From: Chloroflexota bacterium
GTDB lineage: Bacteria > Chloroflexota > Anaerolineae > Anaerolineales > Villigracilaceae
DNA: 64,000 nt
Assembly: GCA_016235425.1 (NCBI GenBank)
Contig: JACRLC010000004.1
Coordinates: 1-64,000 of the forward strand
Direction of reading: 5' to 3'
Numbering within the stretch: the stretch's first letter is position 1; every line of letters begins with the position of its first letter. Below are positions 58,191 through 64,000 of this stretch, in pieces. The notes beneath the pieces were generated by a model, which had not been told where the DNA came from, did no database searches, and saw only the letters and a list, made by a program, of their open reading frames with translations. The position numbers were made by a program, and so were the translations under genes.

Positions 58191-59702
58191 TCAGGGCAGG
58201 ATTACTTCAAAGATCACAGCTTGATCGTCGCGGTAAACTTCCTTCAGCCCGGGGTCTTTCTCGGCCTGGCGGAGAAAATCGCCGTGATTTAGGTCCGTGT
58301 GGATGAAGCGGGAATGAAACCGGGAAGCGATTACTTTTGAGGGCTGTTCCACGTCGCCGTGTGTGATATTCACCCACAGGTCATAAAGTTCGGCGTCATA
58401 CAATTGCATGTACGTCGGGTCAAGGCCGATGAGGTAGGTGTTGTGTGTGTTGAAGTAGAAGAGGCGCGGGAAGTCGTCCCAGTCCGTTTGGAAGACGCGC
58501 TCCCCCTCGGTTGTGTTTTGCTGCAGCCAGAAGGAGGCGCCCGCGTATAAGTTGTACGGCTTGGAGGCATTCAGGCTTTTCTGCGCGGCAGGAATGGATT
58601 TGATCGCACTCGCCATGACCAGCACGACAAGGATGATAAACGACAGGTAAGCGCGCAGAAAATTCCAGGGGCGGAAACCGGCCTCCTCAACGGCGGCAGG
58701 TTCAGGGTCCGCGAGAAGAGGCGACCAGGCAAAGGCGGCGAAGATCAGCGCGAAGGGCGGAAAATATTCAATGAAGCGGCGCGCTTGAAAGAGCATGAGT
58801 CCAAATAAAAGTGTGATGAAAAATGCCAGGGTCGTGCGCAGGTCCATTTTGCGGCCGGAGAGTCCGAGTGCGAGCGCCCCGCTCACAAAAGCCGCAAAGG
58901 CGGGGAGGGAATTTTTGAGCAGTTGACCTGTGTCGTACGGAAACCATTCATTGCCCACGCGCACGGAGGTTGCGTCGGTGAGTTTGGGCGCGACGTGGTT
59001 GATGAAAAAGGTGATGTTGTAGGGGAAATAGGGATTGACGAGCATACCCAGCGCGATGCCCGCGCCGACATACAAAAGGGGACGAAACTCAAAGCGGTGC
59101 TCGACGATCAGGATGGAAAGAAAATGCAGGAGGGCCAGGATAAGGATCAACGGAAAGGCATCGTACATCCAGACATAGAGAAATGAGAGGGCCGCAAGCC
59201 ATTTATATTTGCCTTCGAGCAGCCACAGGACGGCGATCACAAGCAATCCCAGGGACAGGGATTGAGCGCGGGTTATGCTCATACGGAATAGAAACGCGTC
59301 CGAAATGCCGATGAGACCGAGCGCCCATAACCACGCCAGCGGTACGCGCTGACGGCGCAAAAGAAGCCAAATCGCGAGGAAAGCCAGGCTCGCAAACGTA
59401 ACCGCGGCCAGCTTCGCGCCGACGCGCAAATCACCGAAGGTGAATGGGATCAGTGCAACGTGAAAGAGAAAATGATGATCGTAAAATTCCTTCTGGTTCA
59501 AGATGCTGAGCGGGAGCCATTTGAACTCCGGCTTCAGGCCTTCGGTACGCATCAGGTAGGCAAGTTTGATGTGATAAAAGCCGTCGTTATCCGGCATGTC
59601 CTGTGAGGCAAATTGGATCACGGCCATGCCCGCGAAGAACAGCATGAAAAGGAGGACCGGCACGAGTATGGTTTGAAATTGTTTGGAAGTGAAAATTTTC
59701 AT
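58191..59702 (-). CDS. Multi-helix membrane protein, GT-C/oligosaccharyltransferase-like
   Basis: A 503-residue protein with about 11-12 membrane helices and a C-terminal extracytoplasmic domain (from about 395). The first loop after helix 1 has DMPDNDGFYHIKLAYLM, which resembles the D-x-D-G-x-Y-H motif in STT3/AglB-like and other GT-C enzymes. A second loop has FYDHHFLFHVALIPF. No acceptor or donor can be named, and a non-enzymatic polytopic protein is possible. It is divergent from nothing near; a 175-base gap without genes precedes the next gene. Confidence 0.65.
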   Translation of the reverse strand: MKIFTSKQFQTILVPVLLFMLFFAGMAVIQFASQDMPDNDGFYHIKLAYLMRTEGLKPEFKWLPLSILNQKEFYDHHFLFHVALIPFTFGDLRVGAKLAAVTFASLAFLAIWLLLRRQRVPLAWLWALGLIGISDAFLFRMSITRAQSLSLGLLVIAVLWLLEGKYKWLAALSFLYVWMYDAFPLILILALLHFLSILIVEHRFEFRPLLYVGAGIALGMLVNPYFPYNITFFINHVAPKLTDATSVRVGNEWFPYDTGQLLKNSLPAFAAFVSGALALGLSGRKMDLRTTLAFFITLLFGLMLFQARRFIEYFPPFALIFAAFAWSPLLADPEPAAVEEAGFRPWNFLRAYLSFIILVVLVMASAIKSIPAAQKSLNASKPYNLYAGASFWLQQNTTEGERVFQTDWDDFPRLFYFNTHNTYLIGLDPTYMQLYDAELYDLWVNITHGDVEQPSKVIASRFHSRFIHTDLNHGDFLRQAEKDPGLKEVYRDDQAVIFEVILP

Positions 59703-59877
59703 GTTTCCTGTCCTTCGACTGCTTGGTTACCCTGGCCCGACACCGGGGCGGGCGATATGCCCTTCGTTCGCCGGACGAACTGAATATACTTCTCTCAACA
59801 CGGCGGATCGCCGGGAGATGCTTCCATCGCCAGGCGATCCGTTCGTTGAATTTCAGTTGGATGATGCCGACGGATGA

Positions 59878-60642
59878 TTATCCGTTCGTGTTGCTATCGT
59901 TGCTGTTGTCGTCGCCGTTATCGTTGGCGTCATCATCACCGTTGTCATTGGAGTCGTCGTCGTTGCCATTGTCGTCGCTGGAGTCGTCACCGTTATCGTT
60001 GGTGTCGTCACCGTTGTCGTTGGAGTCGTCGCCGTTGCCATTGTCGTCGTTGACGTTGGTGTCGTCACCGTTGTCGTTGGAGTCGTCGCCATTGTCGTTG
60101 GTATCGTCACCGTTATCGTTGGAGTCGTCACCATTGTCGTTGGAGTCATCGCCGTTGCCATTGTCGTCGTTGACGTTGGTGTCGTCACCGTTTCCGTTGC
60201 TGTCATCGTCGTTGGCGTTGGCATCATTCGAATTATCGTCGTTGCCGTTATCGTCGTTGGCGTTGGTATCATTCGAATTGGCGTCGTTGGAGTTGGCGTC
60301 GTTGCTGTTATCTTCCGGCAAGTCCGTAGCGGCGGGATCAATCGCATCGGGCGCTTCAACTCTCGTGACCACAAGCGACCCATCCGATTGAACGATACCT
60401 TCCACCTTAACGGTATCACCAACTTTGTACTGGCCATCGCGGATTACCGCAGGATCCACCGTGATGGTCCGTCCATTGACCACCCACTGGGTTCCGTCAA
60501 TGCTTTCAATTGTGCCAGTGAAGATGACATCGGCGCTCACTTTCGATGCGCCAGGCGCTGTTGCGGCGGCAGCCCCACAAGCGTTCAGAAGAACTGCAGC
60601 CAACATAAACGCTACAAGAAGAAAACGATAGGTTTGTTTCAT
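59878..60642 (-). CDS. DUF5666 lipoprotein with long Asn-Asp-Gly repeat tail
   Basis: A 254-residue exported protein. The signal peptide ends in the lipobox LNAC. Residues about 38-96 form an OB-like DUF5666 domain (FTGTIESIDGTQWVVNGRTI, VKVEGIVQSDGSLVVTRVEA). The remaining roughly 145 residues are almost only N, D, G, S and T in irregular units such as DDSNDNGDDTNDNG. This acidic tail could bind Ca2+ or act as an extended spacer outside the cell; neither is shown. The DNA is a degenerate 9/18-base tandem repeat. The long Ser/Leu-rich frame on the other strand is an artefact. Confidence 0.85.
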   Translation of the reverse strand: MKQTYRFLLVAFMLAAVLLNACGAAAATAPGASKVSADVIFTGTIESIDGTQWVVNGRTITVDPAVIRDGQYKVGDTVKVEGIVQSDGSLVVTRVEAPDAIDPAATDLPEDNSNDANSNDANSNDTNANDDNGNDDNSNDANANDDDSNGNGDDTNVNDDNGNGDDSNDNGDDSNDNGDDTNDNGDDSNDNGDDTNVNDDNGNGDDSNDNGDDTNDNGDDSSDDNGNDDDSNDNGDDDANDNGDDNSNDSNTNG

Positions 60643-61002
60643 TTTTTCACCTCTTGAATTGGATTGGTTTCATCTTTACAGTCGCCATTAGAGAGAAAAG
60701 GTTACGGTTGAAATCAAATTGGATTATTTTATTGAACGCGCTTTCACAATCAGCCCCTCCCGCGCTACAATAAGCCTGCCTTCAAACCGGAGATAAACGG
60801 AGAATTCAATGGGCATCATTTTTTGAGCAGGAATTTTTGAACCCCGCACGCTTCGTTTGTTTTGATGGTGCGTGCGGGGTGAACCGCCAAGCCTTGCACT
60901 GAGCCTGTCGAAGTGACGCAAAGGCCGCTAAGAAAAACCTTTGCGCTCTTAGCGGGCTTCGCGGTAAAACTTTTTCGGCTTGTCCAAGTTAGGGCATTCA
61001 AC
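60643..61002. repeat. Gene-free interval with hairpin and palindromic fragments
   Basis: No gene is seen in these 360 bases. 60841-60880 has 10-bp arms ACCCCGCACG and CGTGCGGGGT around a 20-base loop. 60885-60963 holds more repeat-like sequence (CACTGAGCCTGTCGAAGTG; CTAAGAAAAACC...GCTCTTAGCGG). The promoter for the EamA gene may lie here but cannot be picked out. Confidence 0.55.
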
Positions 61003-61866
61003 ATGAATCGCATCATCGGAATCATCTTCATCGCAATCTCCGCCGCCTCTTTCGGGACGCTGGCCATCTTTGGCCGTTACGCCTACGCGGACGGCATGGA
61101 CACGTTCACGATCCTCTTCCTGCGTTTCACCACCGCCGCGCTGGTGATGTTCGCGCTCCTGGCATTTCGACGCGAGTCCCTGCCGCGCGGAAAGAACCTG
61201 CTCAAGCTGGTCGGCATGGGCGCGCTGGGCTACGTGGGACAATCCTTTTCCTATTTGACGGCAATCAAATACGCCTCCGCCGGTCTTGTGGCTTTACTGC
61301 TTTACCTTTATCCGGTTTTCGTCGCCATGCTTTCCGCCATCTTTTTGAGGGAGAAATTCACGCCGGTGAAAATCACCGCGCTCGCGCTTGCCACATTGGG
61401 CGCGGCGCTCACTGCAAACCCCGAAGGCGGCACGTGGACGGGCATCCTGTTTGCCATCGCCGCGGCAATGATCTACTCGGTTTATATCATCGTGGGTACG
61501 GGCGTGCTGGAACAGGTCTCTGCATTGCAGTCATCGGCGGTGATCTTCGCTTCGGCGGGCGCGGTTTACGGCACGCTCACGGCAGTCAACAGCGCAAATC
61601 TCCCGCAGACAAATGCAGGCTGGTTAGCCATTGCCGGAATGATCGTGATCGCGACCATCATTCCCGTGGTCACATTTCTGGCCGGGTTGAAGCGCATCGG
61701 CCCAACGAACGCGTCCATGCTCTCGACATTGGAGCCGGTTGTCACCGTCCTGCTCTCGGCGCTCCTCTTTGGCGAAATTCTGGGAGCCAGCATGTTGACA
61801 GGCGGCGGCTTGATCTTGATCTCGGTCATTATGATCGCTCGCAGCGAAGCAAAGGAAAAACCATGA
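61003..61866 (+). CDS. EamA/DMT-family transporter
   Basis: A 287-residue protein with 10 membrane helices in two EamA halves (FGTLAIFGRYAYADGMDTFT; GLVALLLYLYPVFVAMLSAI, and FLAGLKRIGPTNASMLSTLE in the second half). Start 61003 is chosen because it opens directly on helix 1. DMT exporters move metabolites such as amino acids or related compounds. Its stop overlaps the methyltransferase start (ATGA), so export or import of a homocysteine-, methionine- or S-methylmethionine-related compound is a reasonable guess. Confidence 0.88.
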   Translation: MNRIIGIIFIAISAASFGTLAIFGRYAYADGMDTFTILFLRFTTAALVMFALLAFRRESLPRGKNLLKLVGMGALGYVGQSFSYLTAIKYASAGLVALLLYLYPVFVAMLSAIFLREKFTPVKITALALATLGAALTANPEGGTWTGILFAIAAAMIYSVYIIVGTGVLEQVSALQSSAVIFASAGAVYGTLTAVNSANLPQTNAGWLAIAGMIVIATIIPVVTFLAGLKRIGPTNASMLSTLEPVVTVLLSALLFGEILGASMLTGGGLILISVIMIARSEAKEKP

Positions 61867-62798
61867 ATCCAATTGAAAATATTTTGAACCAGTATCCCGT
61901 AATGATTTTGGACGGCGCGCTGGCGACCGAACTTGAACGCCGCGGCTGCGATTTGAACGATCCGCTTTGGTCGGCCAAAGTGCTCATGGAACAGCCTGAA
62001 CTCATCCGCGCCGTGCATCTCGATTATTTCCGCGCCGGTGCGGACTGCGCCATCACCGCCAGTTACCAGGCCACCCTCGCGGGCTTTGCGCGGCGCGGCT
62101 TGAGCGAGACCGAAGCAATTGATCTCATGAAAAAGTCCGTGCAACTGGCGCGTGAGGCGCGCGATGAATTCTGGGCAGATGAAGCCAATCGGGCCGGGAG
62201 GCCGCGTCCACTGATTGCCGCGTCTGTTGGGCCGTATGGCGCTTTCCTTGCAGACGGATCGGAATATCGCGGCGATTATGGACTCAGCGAAGCGGACCTG
62301 ATCGAATTCCACCGCCCGCGCGTCCAGGCCCTGCTCGCATCAGGCGCGGACCTTTTGGCCTGCGAGACCATCCCATGCTGGATCGAGGCCCAGGCATTGA
62401 TCAAATTACTTTCCGAATTTCCGTCAGCCAGCGCGTGGATCAGCTTCAGTGCGAAGGATGGCGAGCACATTTGCCACGGCGAGAAATTTTCAGAGTGCGC
62501 AACGCGTTTGGACGCATACCCGCAGGTGGCTGCGCTTGGCATCAATTGCACGTCGCCGCTCTTCATCCCCTCGCTGATAAAGGAAGCGCGCAAGGCCACG
62601 CGTAAGCCGATTCTCGTTTACCCCAATTCCGGTGAAGTGTACAACGCCGAGACAAACACCTGGCACGGGGAAACTTCCTGCGAATCATTTGGTTTACAAT
62701 CGAAGGAATGGCGCGATAGCGGAGCAAATTTGATCGGCGGGTGTTGCCGCACCAACCCGGATCACATCCGCGAGATCGCCGCGTGGGCGCGTGCATAG
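61863..62798 (+). CDS. mmuM: Homocysteine S-methyltransferase
   Basis: A 311-residue cobalamin-independent methyltransferase that probably uses S-methylmethionine or SAM. LDGALATELERRGCDLNDPL, the zinc ligand region INCTSPLF, and GGCCRTNPDHIREIA with the paired cysteines are all present, along with ITASYQATLAGFARRGLSE. Length fits MmuM rather than MetH/BhmT fusions. It is co-translated with the EamA gene. Confidence 0.93.
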   Translation: MNPIENILNQYPVMILDGALATELERRGCDLNDPLWSAKVLMEQPELIRAVHLDYFRAGADCAITASYQATLAGFARRGLSETEAIDLMKKSVQLAREARDEFWADEANRAGRPRPLIAASVGPYGAFLADGSEYRGDYGLSEADLIEFHRPRVQALLASGADLLACETIPCWIEAQALIKLLSEFPSASAWISFSAKDGEHICHGEKFSECATRLDAYPQVAALGINCTSPLFIPSLIKEARKATRKPILVYPNSGEVYNAETNTWHGETSCESFGLQSKEWRDSGANLIGGCCRTNPDHIREIAAWARA

Positions 62799-62811
62799 CT
62801 GAAAGAAAACC

Positions 62812-63552
62812 GTGTTGAATCGTCCGGGATATTGGAAGTATTGGCTCATCGCGGGGTTTATTATTTCCATTGCCTTTACCTGGCTCAATGAAATCGCCGA
62901 CCTGCCGCACATCATTTTTAAAGCCCCTGCCACGCCGATCAACTGGCGGGAATCCATCATCGAGACCGTGTTTTCGGTCATTGTGGGAGTTGTTTGCTGG
63001 AGACTGCTTGACAGCTATGAGGCAAAGTGGAGGGAAACCCACCTTGAACTGGAAAAGCTGGCGATCACCGACGAGCTTTCCGGCCTGTTGAACCGCAGGG
63101 AATTTCTAATCAGGGCTGAGAAGGAATTCGAGCGCGCACAACGATTTGACCGGCCTTTCAGCATCGCCATCTTGGATCTGGACTGCTTCAAGAAAGTGAA
63201 CGATTACCACGGCCACGTCACCGGGGATCGGGTCATCAGGGAGCTGGCCGCAGAGATCAATCTTCAAGTGCGCGCGCAGGATTTGGCCGGTCGGGTTGGC
63301 GGCGACGAGTTTATGATTGTCTTTGTCGAGAGCACAGGAACGGAAGCCCGAATGATTGGCAGGCGAATCCAAAGGGAGTGGCAGAATGTGGAGTTACCCA
63401 TTGGCGATCGCGGGAACATCAAGGTAACTTTCAGCATGGGCATGACTTCCATGAGAAAAAAGGATCATTCACTCGTGGATTGCATCCAAAGGGCAGACAA
63501 GGCGTTGTACGCCGCGAAACGCAAGGGACGCAACAAAGTCGTGCTGATATAA
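62812..63552 (+). CDS. Membrane-bound diguanylate cyclase (GGDEF)
   Basis: A 246-residue enzyme that makes c-di-GMP. GTG 62812 is used; the ribosome site is weak. Two membrane helices (about 10-27 and 48-66) are followed by a short helical linker and GGDEF domain. The active site is GGDEF at 163-167, with the inhibitory I-site RAQD at 154-157 in the correct five-residue spacing, so product feedback is expected. It is placed 13 bases after mmuM. An HD-GYP phosphodiesterase at 27.3 kb could balance it. Confidence 0.93.
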   Translation: MLNRPGYWKYWLIAGFIISIAFTWLNEIADLPHIIFKAPATPINWRESIIETVFSVIVGVVCWRLLDSYEAKWRETHLELEKLAITDELSGLLNRREFLIRAEKEFERAQRFDRPFSIAILDLDCFKKVNDYHGHVTGDRVIRELAAEINLQVRAQDLAGRVGGDEFMIVFVESTGTEARMIGRRIQREWQNVELPIGDRGNIKVTFSMGMTSMRKKDHSLVDCIQRADKALYAAKRKGRNKVVLI

Positions 63553-63731
63553 CGGAGGGAAAACCATTTAAATGGGGCCAGTTACCGGGTCCGGGCTCGA
63601 AGCGGGGCTTCGTCAAAAAGCGAGCGACCTTTCAAAAGTAATATTTCCTTCGCAGATTCTTTTCGAGTAAAATCAGGGGAACCAGTACCAGAGTACAATC
63701 GGTTCTCAAAGTTCATTGCCAGGAGGCTTGT

Positions 63732-64000
63732 ATGTTCAAGACCCAGAACCTTTATCAGAATGACGAGAAATGGAAAAACAAGAAGCTGGGACATTCAAAT
63801 GAGACGATTGGCGGCTGGGGCTGCCTGCTCACATCCGTCACCATGATGCTCAACGGAATTGGCTACAACGAGACCCCGGAAACCGTCAACGAAAAGATGA
63901 AAAGTGCAGGCGGCTTTCAGGGGGCGTTTTTTATACCGAGCGTCCTGCCGTACGTGTGGCCGAACTGCGCCTACCGCGATATGCAGCCGTGCGAATCCTT
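63732..64000 (+). CDS. Peptidase C39-like domain protein, N-terminal part (runs off the window)
   Basis: AGGAGG lies 5-10 bases before ATG 63732. The visible 89 residues have LYQNDEKWKNKKLGHSNETI, then WGCLLTSVTMMLNGIGYNET, the pattern of C39-like cysteine peptidase domains with the Cys in WGCLLTS as nucleophile. The His lies outside the window. No signal peptide is seen at the N-terminus, so export, if any, would be atypical. The function may be a cell-wall or phage-derived lysin-type enzyme. Confidence 0.75.
   Translation, partial: MFKTQNLYQNDEKWKNKKLGHSNETIGGWGCLLTSVTMMLNGIGYNETPETVNEKMKSAGGFQGAFFIPSVLPYVWPNCAYRDMQPCES

Noticed and set aside
59880..60300. Possible CRISPR or minisatellite outside a gene
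   Set aside because: The repeats are in frame within the lipoprotein gene and degenerate at synonymous positions, so they are coding.
59723..60391. Ser/Leu-rich 222-codon frame on the plus strand
   Set aside because: It is the complement of the Asn/Asp repeat tail of the DUF5666 lipoprotein, whose signal peptide and domain make that strand the coding one.

Overview
The window reads as part of a chromosome of a Chloroflexota bacterium, most likely class Anaerolineae (inference from gene content; no rRNA marker is present). It combines coenzyme F420 biosynthesis with menaquinone biosynthesis, two MoeA-type molybdopterin proteins, many lipoproteins, densely packed mixed-strand genes with ATGA/TAATG overlaps and GGAGG-type ribosome sites, and a very high density of short palindromic repeats.

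Layout: 1-4.7 kb holds an IS4 transposase tail, a lipoprotein cytochrome c, a damaged tandem cytochrome c-domain gene and two PQQ-type beta-propeller lipoproteins. 4.7-16.6 kb holds a small membrane protein, a nitroreductase, an acetylpolyamine amidohydrolase, a response regulator overlapping a MoeA/periplasmic-binding-protein fusion, a DUF559 protein, an omega-aminotransferase, a hydroxyacid dehydrogenase remnant, a TumA/TumE toxin-antitoxin pair, a threonine/serine dehydratase and modAB without modC. 16.6-31.4 kb holds a KimA-like potassium permease, a Kef-type antiporter, a second moeA followed directly by a UbiA prenyltransferase, an aminotransferase, a DinB-fold protein, a GT-C membrane protein, a short-chain reductase, an HD-GYP signalling protein and proline dehydrogenase. 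31.4-37.7 kb holds a beta-lactamase-like serine hydrolase, a zinc-ribbon coiled-coil protein, a membrane-anchored NACHT-HEAT ATPase and an SsnA-like amidohydrolase.

37.8-44.3 kb is an F420 locus: npdG, cofE, a free-standing nitroreductase equivalent to the C-terminal half of FbiB, cofD, cofC, and PPOX-like and luciferase-like proteins that probably use F420. A TetR gene with a clear palindromic operator separates it from the menaquinone locus at 45-52.4 kb (menF-menD-menB-menE-aroF-menH; menC is absent here). The remainder (52.4-64 kb) holds an ABC-permease relic, a PAQR protein, a REP-associated transposase (RAYT), a BaiN-type flavoprotein, a DUF1801 gene split by a MITE, an Asn/Asp-repeat lipoprotein, an EamA exporter overlapping a homocysteine methyltransferase, a diguanylate cyclase, and the start of a C39-like peptidase gene.

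The most unusual signal is the behaviour of the palindromic elements. At least five families are scattered across the window. Several copies lie in frame inside conserved enzyme genes (moeA twice, cofD, menD, the GT-C gene, and the RAYT itself), and in nine genes a palindrome supplies the stop codon. At aroF/menH one element supplies the aroF stop together with the only usable menH start codon and a Shine-Dalgarno-like sequence.
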